Source: Maribacter arenosus
Lineage (GTDB): Bacteria > Bacteroidota > Bacteroidia > Flavobacteriales > Flavobacteriaceae
DNA length: 64,000 bases
Assembly (NCBI RefSeq): GCF_014610845.1
Contig: NZ_JABTCG010000001.1
Coordinates: 372,001 to 436,000 of the forward strand
Direction of reading: 5' to 3'
Shown: one piece after another, positions 17,536 through 26,089 of the stretch
How the letters are laid out: each line of letters begins with the position of its first letter
Numbering within the stretch: the first letter of the stretch is position 1
The notes under the pieces: generated by a model
Databases searched by the model: none
What the model was told of the DNA's origin: nothing
The model's input: the letters and a program-made list of their open reading frames with translations, nothing else
Translations under genes and position numbers: made by a program

Positions 17536-19116
17536 ATGGTTCTAGTAATCGAACGGTATGTATATTGTTTTCTACTTCTCATCCTTGTAAGCGGGTGTAC
17601 CTCTAAGGTAAACCAAAAGCAAGATAAAAAGGAACCGCCGAACATTCTATTTATCCTTTCTGATGACCACACTTCCCAAGCATGGGGCATTTATGGTGGT
17701 ATTCTTGCCGATTACGTACAGAACAAAAACATTGACCGATTGGCTAATGAGGGGATGGTTTTAAACAATGCTTTTTGCACGAATAGTATTTGCACCCCAA
17801 GTCGGGGGAGCATATTGACTGGTCAGTATAGCCATATTAACCAAGTGTATACGCTCAGTGAACCCTTACCAAGGGACCATCCCAATATTGCCCGTACTTT
17901 ATCCAATAGCGGATATCAGACCGCTGTTATAGGAAAATGGCATTTGGTGGGGAAACCTGAGGGTTTCGATTATTACAATGTGCTACCGGGACAGGGCAGG
18001 TATTGGAACCCTATTTTAAAAACGGAAGAAAATTGGATCGATGGCCATGATAGTTCAACAGGACAGGAATACAAGGGATTTTCCACAGATGTAATCACGG
18101 ATTTAACCATAGACCATTTAAATAAGCGCGATAAGAACAAACCCTTTTTAATGTTCTGTAATTTTAAAGCTACGCATGAACCTTTTGATTACCCGGAAAG
18201 ATTCAAAAACCTTTACATGGATGTTGAAATACCGGAACCTGAATCATTGCTGGATTTTGACCAAAAGAACACTGGACGTACCTTTCATGGCCAAACCTTG
18301 GAACGACTAGGAATGCGATGGGACGAGGCCACACAGCACCCTGATAAATTTTGGACGGATTACCCAGGCCTACCTTATCCACTGGACGGATTGGATAGTA
18401 TACAAAAGCGAAAAAAAATCTATCAAAAACTGGTCAAGGATTTTATGCGTTGCGGTGCTGCCATTGACGACAATATCGGAAGGCTCCTGGATTATTTACA
18501 GGAACAGGGAATTGCCGAGAATACCGTTGTGGTTTATACGGCTGATCAAGGTTATTTTTTAGGTGAACATGGTTTTTTCGATAAGCGTTTGATTTATGAG
18601 GAATCCTTAAGAATGCCTTTTGTAATTCGCTATCCCAAAGAAATAAAGGGGGGTCAGCGATTGGATGATTTCATTTTGAATATTGATTTTGCAGCCCTTT
18701 TGGCCGATTATGCCGAAATTGATAAACCCGTATATATTCAAGGGGAAAGTTTTCGTGAAAATTTAATGGGGGCAACTCCAAAAAACTGGCGTAAACAGAT
18801 GTACTATAGGTATTGGTTACATCATCCCGATAGACCCGCCCATTTTGGCATTCGCAATGAAAGATACAAATTGGCATTATTCTATGGGCAGGATTTGGCC
18901 ATGAAGGGAACCTCCAAAGAAACTACGCAACCCGCTTGGGAGTTTTATGACCTAGAGAAAGACCCAAAGGAAATGCATAATGCTTATAACGATCAAGCGT
19001 ATACCTCTATTATCAACGAAATGAAATTGGAAATTCTTAAAGAGCGTGAAAAATATGGTGATACAGACGAGGAATATGAGGTAATGCAGACTATTCTGGC
19101 CAAAGAATTCAAATAA
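17536..19116 (+). CDS. Type I sulfatase lipoprotein
   Basis: 526-residue formylglycine sulfatase that removes sulfate esters from carbohydrates outside the cytoplasm. Signal MVLVIERYVYCFLLLILVSG then Cys21 makes it a lipoprotein. The maturation motif C86-T-P-S-R90 supplies the formylglycine residue; LSDDH (43-45) provides calcium ligands and GKWHLVGKP supplies the Lys/His of the active site. YTADQGYFLGEHGFFDKR is the C-terminal metal segment. It is followed by an oxidoreductase gene on the same strand and, on the other strand, a hexosaminidase-like gene, suggesting a sulfated aminosugar glycan as substrate. An anaerobic or FGE maturase is not in the window. Confidence 0.93.
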   Translation: MVLVIERYVYCFLLLILVSGCTSKVNQKQDKKEPPNILFILSDDHTSQAWGIYGGILADYVQNKNIDRLANEGMVLNNAFCTNSICTPSRGSILTGQYSHINQVYTLSEPLPRDHPNIARTLSNSGYQTAVIGKWHLVGKPEGFDYYNVLPGQGRYWNPILKTEENWIDGHDSSTGQEYKGFSTDVITDLTIDHLNKRDKNKPFLMFCNFKATHEPFDYPERFKNLYMDVEIPEPESLLDFDQKNTGRTFHGQTLERLGMRWDEATQHPDKFWTDYPGLPYPLDGLDSIQKRKKIYQKLVKDFMRCGAAIDDNIGRLLDYLQEQGIAENTVVVYTADQGYFLGEHGFFDKRLIYEESLRMPFVIRYPKEIKGGQRLDDFILNIDFAALLADYAEIDKPVYIQGESFRENLMGATPKNWRKQMYYRYWLHHPDRPAHFGIRNERYKLALFYGQDLAMKGTSKETTQPAWEFYDLEKDPKEMHNAYNDQAYTSIINEMKLEILKEREKYGDTDEEYEVMQTILAKEFK

Positions 19117-19133
19117 TGTTGATTGTAACGATA

Positions 19134-19152
19134 TGTTCTATATTATAGGACA
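19134..19152. repeat. Near-perfect 19-bp palindrome between sulfatase and oxidoreductase genes
   Basis: TGTTCTATA and TATAGGACA flank one central T; the arms are complementary except for a single T:G pair. It lies 18 bases after the sulfatase stop and 173 before the next start. It has no T-run, so it looks more like a protein-binding site than a terminator. The rest of the 208-bp gap (19117-19324) is AT-rich without further clear signals. Confidence 0.4.
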
Positions 19153-19324
19153 TTTGGTGCATCAAAGAACATTAAAAAGATGTTATTTTAAAAGGTGGAT
19201 TTTTAAAACACAACATTCTGATCAATAGCTGAATTATTAAATGGGATTAACTCCCAAATCAGTGTTTATGTTGTAAATTTAAAGTTCATTTCAGACTAAA
19301 GTGACACTTCGAAAACTATTCAAT

Positions 19325-20659
19325 ATGGAAGAATCCAATTCAAAAAAAAAGAAATCAAATCAAATTCCCACTCCACTTTCACGTAGAAAATTCATTTCGA
19401 ATACGGCATTGACCGTCGGGGCAATCAGCATTATTCCGAGACATGTCCTGGGCAAAGGTTTTACCGCACCGAGTGATAAGATCAATTTAGGTTTTATCGG
19501 TCTTGGTAAGCAGACCAATGGATTGGCAAATAGCTTTATAAATAATACACAATCGCAGATTGTGGCAGGTTGTGATGTATGGACAACCAAAACGGAGGCT
19601 TTTGTGGATCACGTTGGTAAACTTTATGCCAAAGAAAGAAAGGTAAAGAACTATAATGGCATAACCAGTTATGCCGATTATAAGGAATTGCTTTCCCGTT
19701 CGGATATCGATGCAGTGGTTATTGCCACGCCTGATCATTGGCATGCCATTCAAGCTATGGATGCCATGCTTGCAGGCAAGGATGTGTATTGCGAAAAACC
19801 CTTGACCCATAGGATTACCGAGGGAATGGAGTTGGTGAGAACCACTAAGGAAACAGGCAAAATTTTGCAAACAGGCAGTATGCAACGTTCATGGGAAAAT
19901 TTCAGGAAAGCTTGCGAATTGGTCCGAAATGGCTATTTAGGGGAAATCAGCAAAATACTTGTTAACGTTGGTGATCCGGCCGTACCCTATAATCTGGAGG
20001 AAGAAAGCATTCCCAAAGAACTCGATTGGAACAGCTGGTGCGGACCCGCCCCACTTTTGCCGTATAATCATAGATTGGCACCTTCAAGTAACGATGTGGA
20101 TTTTTGGCCAGACTTTAGATTATTCCGGGAAGTAGGAGGTGGTATCCTTTGTGATTGGGGAGCACATATGTTCGATATTGCACAATGGGCTTTGGATATG
20201 GATAATTCAGGTCCGGTCCGGTATATTCCCCCAGCAGATCCTACATCGGTTCGTGGTCTTCGTATGTTCTATGCCAATGGTATTGAAATGGTACATGAGG
20301 ACTTTGGTAGGGGATGGGGCGTTCGTTTCGTGGGCTCGGAGGGCACGATGGATATCAGCAGAAGTTATTTCGAAACCACTCCTGAGAATATCATTACAGC
20401 ACAATTGAAAGATGCGGATATTAGATTGTACAATTCAAACGACAACCATTATCAAGATTGGCTTGATGCCATTAAAAACAGAACGCAGCCTATTTGTGAT
20501 GTGGAGACCGGACATCGATCTGCGACCATATGTAATATTGCGAATATCGCCTATCAATTGGGACGACCTTTGGAATGGGATCCCGAGCTCGAACAATTCA
20601 AAGGGGATGCAGAAGCCAATGCCTTGAGAAGTAGGAAGAATAGGGCATATGTCGAATAA
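19325..20659 (+). CDS. Tat-exported Gfo/Idh/MocA-family oxidoreductase
   Basis: NAD(P)-dependent sugar oxidoreductase-fold protein of about 444 residues. The start at 19325 (MEESNSKKKKS) is an ATG; a GTG at 19301 would add eight residues. A twin-arginine signal is clear (SRRKFISNTALTVGAISIIP). The Rossmann domain follows (INLGFIGLGKQTNGL) with the family EKP motif (DVYCEKPLTH) and the C-terminal alpha/beta domain (GGGILCDWGAHMFDIAQWAL). Such exported members often act in periplasmic glycan breakdown with a tightly held cofactor. The substrate is unknown; neighbours point to a sulfated glycan. Confidence 0.9.
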   Translation: MEESNSKKKKSNQIPTPLSRRKFISNTALTVGAISIIPRHVLGKGFTAPSDKINLGFIGLGKQTNGLANSFINNTQSQIVAGCDVWTTKTEAFVDHVGKLYAKERKVKNYNGITSYADYKELLSRSDIDAVVIATPDHWHAIQAMDAMLAGKDVYCEKPLTHRITEGMELVRTTKETGKILQTGSMQRSWENFRKACELVRNGYLGEISKILVNVGDPAVPYNLEEESIPKELDWNSWCGPAPLLPYNHRLAPSSNDVDFWPDFRLFREVGGGILCDWGAHMFDIAQWALDMDNSGPVRYIPPADPTSVRGLRMFYANGIEMVHEDFGRGWGVRFVGSEGTMDISRSYFETTPENIITAQLKDADIRLYNSNDNHYQDWLDAIKNRTQPICDVETGHRSATICNIANIAYQLGRPLEWDPELEQFKGDAEANALRSRKNRAYVE

Positions 20660-20694
20660 AACGGATTAGCTTAAAATTACATCGTTAAAACTGC

Positions 20695-21780
20695 TTAATT
20701 TTTTAGGGATTCCAAAGTTTTCATGGTGTTCAGCATAGCTTTAAAACATTCCGCTGAGTTTGTCTGATTCTCGGCGGATTTTTTTTGCTCTTCAATAAAA
20801 TTAGTGGTGGAAGACCAATAAGTCTGCATCATTCCAAGATAATGTTTCGCCATTTCCGGGGTAGAGTTCATTTTAAAGTTGTGCATCATCTTAACTTGGG
20901 CGATAGCGACTTCAGGTTTGCGCCATGGGCAGGTGATTACATCAAAACCTTTTATAGCAAAATATGCCGCTGTAGGGTACGCTTTTTCGTAGTGCCAGTC
21001 GCAAATGACTACAGATTTTGGAATCATGTCAATAGCCCTGGCGGTATTGTTCATCGATGCTTCCCACATCCCGATCCCCGTAACGGCCCCATCGATCAAA
21101 CGATCACCCCAAATCCATAATCGGGCATCCCTACTGGCCAGATGGTTGTTGATTTTGACCAATTCACCCGCAAATAAAGCGGCTGGATCTAGTCCTTTGC
21201 ATCGTGGACAATTGTCATCGGCCAAGTAGAATACCTCATCCATACCGGCATGAAAGGCATTGGCTTCGAAAACATCAAGAATCTCATCCATCAGATCAAA
21301 GACAACTTCATGTACGTTTGGGTGCAATGGGCAGTAACTCTTACAATATAAACCATCATCATTCGGCCAAACATAATTTTCAGGTAATGCAATGTGGGGT
21401 GTCTCATCAAATTCCGGGTATACCTGTAACAATTTGGTATGCTCTGAATGCCAACTTTGGTGACCCAATAAATTTACCTGTGGTATTATATTGATATTTA
21501 ATTCCTTACACACGTTTACCATTTGCTTTACTTGAATCTTGCTTAAGGGGTTTTCTCCACGCAGTTCGGGTCGCGATTCATAGGCGTAATTATAATCTAC
21601 CCTTAAAACAAGTGTATTGATTCCATTTGGTGCAAGTTCATTTTTTATGAAATCGACAAACTCTTCTACCTTATCCGAAGAAGGTGCAGAAATACAAAAT
21701 CCTTTGATTTCAAATGCATCTTGTGCATTAATAAACATAAAGGATAGGAGTAGCAGGATGGATAAACTATTTCGTTTCAT
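20695..21780 (-). CDS. GH20-like beta-N-acetylhexosaminidase, compact form
   Basis: 361 residues with a signal peptide (MKRNSLSILLLLSFMFINAQ). The rest is a single (beta/alpha)8 barrel in which AFHAGMDEV (His177, Asp181-Glu182) is the GH20 Asp-Glu catalytic pair, and INIIPQVNLLGHQSW is the preceding barrel strand. Classical GH20 enzymes have an extra N-terminal domain and are longer; this one lacks it. Members remove terminal GlcNAc or GalNAc. It is last in a leftward group SGNH hydrolase, DUF5009 protein, GH20, with 86 bases between it and the DUF5009 gene. Confidence 0.85.
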   Translation of the reverse strand: MKRNSLSILLLLSFMFINAQDAFEIKGFCISAPSSDKVEEFVDFIKNELAPNGINTLVLRVDYNYAYESRPELRGENPLSKIQVKQMVNVCKELNINIIPQVNLLGHQSWHSEHTKLLQVYPEFDETPHIALPENYVWPNDDGLYCKSYCPLHPNVHEVVFDLMDEILDVFEANAFHAGMDEVFYLADDNCPRCKGLDPAALFAGELVKINNHLASRDARLWIWGDRLIDGAVTGIGMWEASMNNTARAIDMIPKSVVICDWHYEKAYPTAAYFAIKGFDVITCPWRKPEVAIAQVKMMHNFKMNSTPEMAKHYLGMMQTYWSSTTNFIEEQKKSAENQTNSAECFKAMLNTMKTLESLKN

Positions 21781-21867
21781 AGGGTACGGGATTTATTCTA
21801 AAATTACCAAAAAGAAATCTATTTTACTTGAAATTGAAAAGTTGTTACCTGTATTAGGCTTATTTAT

Positions 21868-23061
21868 TTACAATTTTAAAGAGAACCCCCTTTTTTGCAA
21901 CCAACCGGTAAAAATTACTACCAGCAATGCGAAACAAAATGAACTAAACAGGCCAACAATACCAGTGTTGAGGATTTCCGGTAATTCAATGCCCGTTAGA
22001 TTTCGAATAGGGTAGGTAAAATAGGGGACCAGATAACAAGTCAATGTAGCCGTGCCCGCAGGAACTATTACTTTTGCCCAAGAGCGTTGTTTTTTTATAT
22101 CGACGATGAAATAGAAAATGATAAAAGATAAAAATCCTATTCCTGTACAAACCATTAACCAAGAAGGCGTTCCGGGCACTTTCGATATTCCCCAAAGATG
22201 ACGTGTCATTAAACCAGCGGCAATATTTAAACAACCCAATACACCTAAGACCGATAATGCTTTTGTTCTGTTCGGTTTGGAAAGCTTTTGAAATAGAAGT
22301 GAAGCTACGACCCCTGCTGCCGTAAATGCAGGTATCGTACCCCCGACCCATGTCGAAAAATAAGATAGTGATTTTGGGAATTGGCCCAATAATCCTTTGG
22401 CATCAGCAATAGATAGTACATTGAATAACAACCATAAAACGACCATTACCGACAGCTTACCTTTACTCAATAGAAACACCAGAGCATTTATCGAATAGGC
22501 CCAACCTATAAGGCCTAAAATTCCCCACCAATGTACAGCCATTGTCTCATTCCCTGAACTTCCTCCCCGATAAAGGAAGGCCAAACCGACTAACAGCACC
22601 CAGCCTAACGCTTTTAAATAGCTATGCCATTTACGGCTGATAGGACTTTTTTCCCATTGCATCCATACCAAGGATACCGCCAAAGCCATAAGAAAACACC
22701 AAAGGGCCTTGCCTAAGCCGAATGTTGCATGATGCATCTCATAATTTACCATGAATACACCTATGATCAGAAGGGAAATCGACCGAATTATAATGTGCTT
22801 CGCTACGATCATTCGTGGTTCTAGCTTCGCTATCCTGTTTTGAATGGCGAAGGGAATGCTCAGTCCAACAATAAAAAGGAATAGTGGAAAAATGATATCT
22901 GAAAACCCTAGGTAGTCTTCATTGGGTTTAGCGTGCGCTAACCATTTTGGAACATCGGTGAGTGTCCAAAAGTCATTCACCCAAATCATAAGTAACATGG
23001 TCATAGCCCTTAAAACATCAATAGAGGCTATTCGTATCGCTTTTTTATGTGTCGGGGTCAA
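21868..23061 (-). CDS. DUF5009 / HGSNAT-like membrane acyltransferase
   Basis: 397 residues, about ten transmembrane helices. The N-terminal RIASIDVLRAMTMLLMIWVN followed by GFSDIIFPLFLFIVGLSIPF is characteristic of DUF5009 proteins, relatives of the lysosomal heparan-alpha-glucosaminide N-acetyltransferase, which acetylates terminal glucosamine across the membrane. The only start that fits the family N-terminus is TTG at 23061; its bases overlap the SGNH stop as TTGA, pointing to translational coupling. Function as an aminosugar acetyltransferase is inferred from family and neighbours. Confidence 0.87.
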   Translation of the reverse strand: MTPTHKKAIRIASIDVLRAMTMLLMIWVNDFWTLTDVPKWLAHAKPNEDYLGFSDIIFPLFLFIVGLSIPFAIQNRIAKLEPRMIVAKHIIIRSISLLIIGVFMVNYEMHHATFGLGKALWCFLMALAVSLVWMQWEKSPISRKWHSYLKALGWVLLVGLAFLYRGGSSGNETMAVHWWGILGLIGWAYSINALVFLLSKGKLSVMVVLWLLFNVLSIADAKGLLGQFPKSLSYFSTWVGGTIPAFTAAGVVASLLFQKLSKPNRTKALSVLGVLGCLNIAAGLMTRHLWGISKVPGTPSWLMVCTGIGFLSFIIFYFIVDIKKQRSWAKVIVPAGTATLTCYLVPYFTYPIRNLTGIELPEILNTGIVGLFSSFCFALLVVIFTGWLQKRGFSLKL

Positions 23062-23741
23062 TTGGACAAGGCTTTTACTATAGCAGCTTCTGCCAATGGT
23101 GCCATAACTTGATAACCCAACTTGGTTGGGTGTACTTCGTCATGGGCATATTTTTTTGGCAATCCGTTTCGTTCATCGGCCATTTCAGAAAAGTAATCCA
23201 AATAAACATGTCCGTTTACCTCGGCATAAGCTTTTAACATTTTGTTCAGGATCACGATTTTTTTTGAGGGTTCCAGCCCTGGTTTCCATGGATAGTCAAA
23301 GGCAGGGAGCACCGAAGAAATGACCACTTTTATCCCATGGGCGACGGCCAAATCGGACATCGATTTTATATTGTCGGCAATCATTTCCAAGGTCGATGGA
23401 CCTGTATTTCCCGCAATATCGTTCGTGCCCGCAAGTATGACCACTACTTTGGGTTGCAAGGCGATGACATCTTGTCTAAACCTTAACAGCATTTGGGGTG
23501 TGGTTTGGCCACTAATACCCCTGTTTATATATGGTTTTCCCTCAAAAAATTCGGGCATGGTATTCAGCCAACCGATGGTAATGGAGTTGCCCATAAAAAC
23601 AACCCTATCTTCGTTGGGTCCAGGTAACCCTACTTTAGCGTTTTCGCCCTTAAATTGTTCCATGTTGGCCCAATCCTGTGCGTGGGAAATGCCCACCAAA
23701 AGAAAGATAAGTAGCATTACGGTTGATTTCATAACTTTCAT
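23058..23741 (-). CDS. SGNH/GDSL-family hydrolase (secreted esterase)
   Basis: 227 residues with a signal peptide (MLLIFLLVGISHAQ). SGNH landmarks: block I FMGNSIT (Ser nucleophile; GNS rather than GDS, a common variant in this group), block II Gly in NRGISGQTT, block III GTND and block V DEVHPTKLGY with the catalytic Asp and His. Such enzymes deacetylate sugars or cleave acyl esters in glycan-use loci. It is the first gene of the leftward SGNH-DUF5009-GH20 operon and overlaps the second by four bases. Confidence 0.9.
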   Translation of the reverse strand: MKVMKSTVMLLIFLLVGISHAQDWANMEQFKGENAKVGLPGPNEDRVVFMGNSITIGWLNTMPEFFEGKPYINRGISGQTTPQMLLRFRQDVIALQPKVVVILAGTNDIAGNTGPSTLEMIADNIKSMSDLAVAHGIKVVISSVLPAFDYPWKPGLEPSKKIVILNKMLKAYAEVNGHVYLDYFSEMADERNGLPKKYAHDEVHPTKLGYQVMAPLAEAAIVKALSN

Positions 23742-23800
23742 TTAAATCCATTGTCGATTTAAATATAATGATTTCAATAGTATGCATTTCATTAGAAGCA

Positions 23801-23832
23801 AAAAACCTTGGCAAATTTCTTCGCCAAGGTTT
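23801..23832 (-). terminator. Terminator downstream of the 23.9-kb lipoprotein gene
   Basis: Stem AAACCTTGGC (23803-23812) / GCCAAGGTTT (23823-23832), 10-base loop. On the minus strand the stem is followed by a T-run (A at 23801-23805 on the plus strand), so it ends transcription of the gene stopping at 23856. Confidence 0.85.
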
Positions 23833-23855
23833 CTATCTATTATGTTGTTGTTTTT

Positions 23856-24710
23856 TTATTCGCAGGCTACATCTTCACCTGTGCTGTCCCAGCAATGCCA
23901 AAGTTCATCCTCAAAGTGGGTATACGCCATCACACGACCATAAAAGTCAGTGCTATTCCATTCAATGTTCACATCTACAAATTCTTCATACTGGGCGTCA
24001 TATACATGAACATTATAAAATACATCATAATCACCATCCTGTAATCCGTATTCCAAATAACTGCCCATGAACAGGTCATCACTATCCTCATCATTCATTT
24101 CACGTACCCAGGTGTATTTGATACTTCCAATTTCGTCATTTTCACGACTCCATTCAATGTCGATCATTCGATGTGGCCGCTCGGGACTTTGGTAAAGTGT
24201 CCATTCCCCGCTATTTCCATCTAAATCCGAGACGCCCGAGAACCATAGAAACTCATCAAAAGCACCGGTTCCAATTTTTGTGACATACATTTTCCATATC
24301 ACTTCCTCGCTTGTCAATTCCCCGGTAAGTCTTGCTGTATATTCGCTTGCAAAACCATCAACGGTATATGACCATTGCCATGTATTTTCACCGATCAATT
24401 CAGCCTTATGGGCAAAGGCACCTTTAAACGAAATTACAGGAACCGCTAAATTTGTGAACAATGCGGTGTTCCAGAAACCTACCACTATTCTTGGATAGAG
24501 CCAATTTTCACCTACTTTGGCCGCTGAAGCACTCTGTTTGCCTGAATCAGACGAATCATCTAAAAAATCACTGAAGTCCATCGCCATTGATTCATAGGGT
24601 GGCAATTCCAGAGCATTTGTATCAACATTGTCCTCTGACTTGTCACAAGAAACATTGAATACCAAAATAAAAGCCAAAAGGGCCATTCCGATACTAGTTT
24701 TTATTTTCAT
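23856..24710 (-). CDS. Unrecognised secreted lipoprotein, Trp-rich
   Basis: I do not recognise this gene. The start at 24710 gives the signal MKIKTSIGMALLAFILVFNVSC with lipobox Cys; an ATG at 24728 adds six residues. The mature part (about 260 residues) is acidic and rich in Trp and Tyr, with alternating polar and hydrophobic patterns that suggest an all-beta fold, and two Cys near the end (HCWDSTGEDVACE). It is a single-gene unit with its own terminator at 23801-23832. A cell-surface role is inferred from the lipoprotein signal only. Confidence 0.8.
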   Translation of the reverse strand: MKIKTSIGMALLAFILVFNVSCDKSEDNVDTNALELPPYESMAMDFSDFLDDSSDSGKQSASAAKVGENWLYPRIVVGFWNTALFTNLAVPVISFKGAFAHKAELIGENTWQWSYTVDGFASEYTARLTGELTSEEVIWKMYVTKIGTGAFDEFLWFSGVSDLDGNSGEWTLYQSPERPHRMIDIEWSRENDEIGSIKYTWVREMNDEDSDDLFMGSYLEYGLQDGDYDVFYNVHVYDAQYEEFVDVNIEWNSTDFYGRVMAYTHFEDELWHCWDSTGEDVACE

Positions 24711-25124
24711 AACATTTGGGTTTTTCATACTATTATTTTTTACAATCCTATAAACGAAAAAAATAGGTCAAAATTGTTTGGCACCTTTTTTTTTGGTATT
24801 GAGTTTTATTTCCAACTCTACATACGCTGTCCCTTTACCTCTCAAAAAAATAAATTTGATGGCACAAAATCCCAACTGCGAATTGAGATGAGTATTAACA
24901 ATCCATACAATTAATAAGTGGGAATCGGGGCAAATCTTCACAGCAAAAAGACAAAACGGTTTGATTACCAGCAAGATGTGTCATAAATGGATATTTTTTC
25001 GTAACTTCTTACAAAGTTTTGTTCCGCTACCTATAAGGCTAAAACTACGGCCTTGTACGCGATTTTTTTACCCCGAATAGTATTCCAATAGTGTGGAATA
25101 TCAGGATAACAAAATTAATAGCAA
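24711..25124. other. 414-bp divergent intergenic region with a 7-bp inverted repeat
   Basis: Lies between two divergent lipoprotein genes. Short open frames here have no start context or composition of real genes. The one clear element is TATTCCA (25081-25087) / TGGAATA (25094-25100), a perfect inverted repeat with 6-bp spacer, 25 bases upstream of the gene at 25125; it may be an operator. No consensus TAnnTTTG box was found close to either start. Confidence 0.4.
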
Positions 25125-26036
25125 ATGAAAATTTCAAGAATCATAGCGCTACTCGTTCTTTTCTGCACCGCATTTATGATTTCTTGTGATCTCGATTTAT
25201 TTGATGGTGAAGACGATGACATCAATTTAGTTGCTAAGTTTAATGATAGAATCGGACCTTTAGAGATTGAGGAAATTGTATATGGTAATTGGAAAGGCAC
25301 AAATCACATTCAAGGGATTTGTTTTGACCAAAATACTTTATTCATATCGAACACCAAGCAACTAATAACTTACAGCAAGGACAAGGAGAAAGTTATTGCG
25401 GAACAAAGATGCCATGAATTATCAGGTGAGGAATGTAAAGCGTTCCATTATGGGGACCCTGCTTTTTATAAAAGTGATTTATGGGTACCCTTAAGCACTT
25501 CTAAAAAATGGAAAGAGGATTATTATTGTCATCAAAACAAACTCTTAAAATTTGAGGAGGGTATTATCCAGGGAGTTCATATGCCTAAGATTTATTTATT
25601 GGATTTTCCGGGTCATGTTGGTGCTGTCGAGATTTTAAATGATAAAGTATATGTGGCAGGCAAGGATATTAATACTGACTGGCCACATGATGATAATTGC
25701 CATGAAGAACAGATTATTTATGTCTATAATTTGGAAAACCTTGTTGAAAATACCTGCAATTTGCATAATGACGTGTTGAGTTTTACGGCTCACGGCAAAA
25801 ATGGGATTCAGAATTTAGCGGAATTCGGTTCGAATAGTTTGCTTGTCACCGCTTATAAATGTGAGGATGACCCAAGTGATTATGTTTACTTATTAGACCT
25901 CGAAACAGGAGTGCATACCTTATATCGCCCAGATAATTGGGCATATGGTGTAGCTATGAATGATAATGGAATGCTCTATTTCTGCGAAGACAACAGGAAT
26001 ACTTCGGCAATAACAATAAATGCAATTGTTCCATAA
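25125..26036 (+). CDS. Unrecognised Cys-rich lipoprotein, possibly a beta-propeller
   Basis: 303 residues, not recognised. Signal MKISRIIALLVLFCTAFMISC with lipobox Cys. The mature protein has eight further cysteines (for example QGICF, EQRCHE, GEECKA, DYYCHQ, DDNCHEE, NTCNLH, AYKCED, LYFCED), many beside His or acidic residues, enough for several disulfides. Repeated segments of the type TLFISNTKQLITYSK, KVYVAGKDI and VYLLDLETGVHTLY look like propeller blades. Function unknown. Confidence 0.8.
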   Translation: MKISRIIALLVLFCTAFMISCDLDLFDGEDDDINLVAKFNDRIGPLEIEEIVYGNWKGTNHIQGICFDQNTLFISNTKQLITYSKDKEKVIAEQRCHELSGEECKAFHYGDPAFYKSDLWVPLSTSKKWKEDYYCHQNKLLKFEEGIIQGVHMPKIYLLDFPGHVGAVEILNDKVYVAGKDINTDWPHDDNCHEEQIIYVYNLENLVENTCNLHNDVLSFTAHGKNGIQNLAEFGSNSLLVTAYKCEDDPSDYVYLLDLETGVHTLYRPDNWAYGVAMNDNGMLYFCEDNRNTSAITINAIVP

Positions 26037-26089
26037 GTCAATGGGCTCATACCATACTGACCAAGATTGATAAAAGTCTTTGCTGTGCT

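Noticed and set aside
23058-23741. GNS instead of GDS in the SGNH hydrolase as a lost active site
   Set aside because: The nucleophile Ser, GTND and DxxH motifs are all present, and GNS is a common variant of this subgroup.
24768-24974. 68-residue minus-strand frame in the large intergenic gap
   Set aside because: No signal, no domain, no start context and low-complexity composition; sits between two well-supported divergent genes. Treated as chance.
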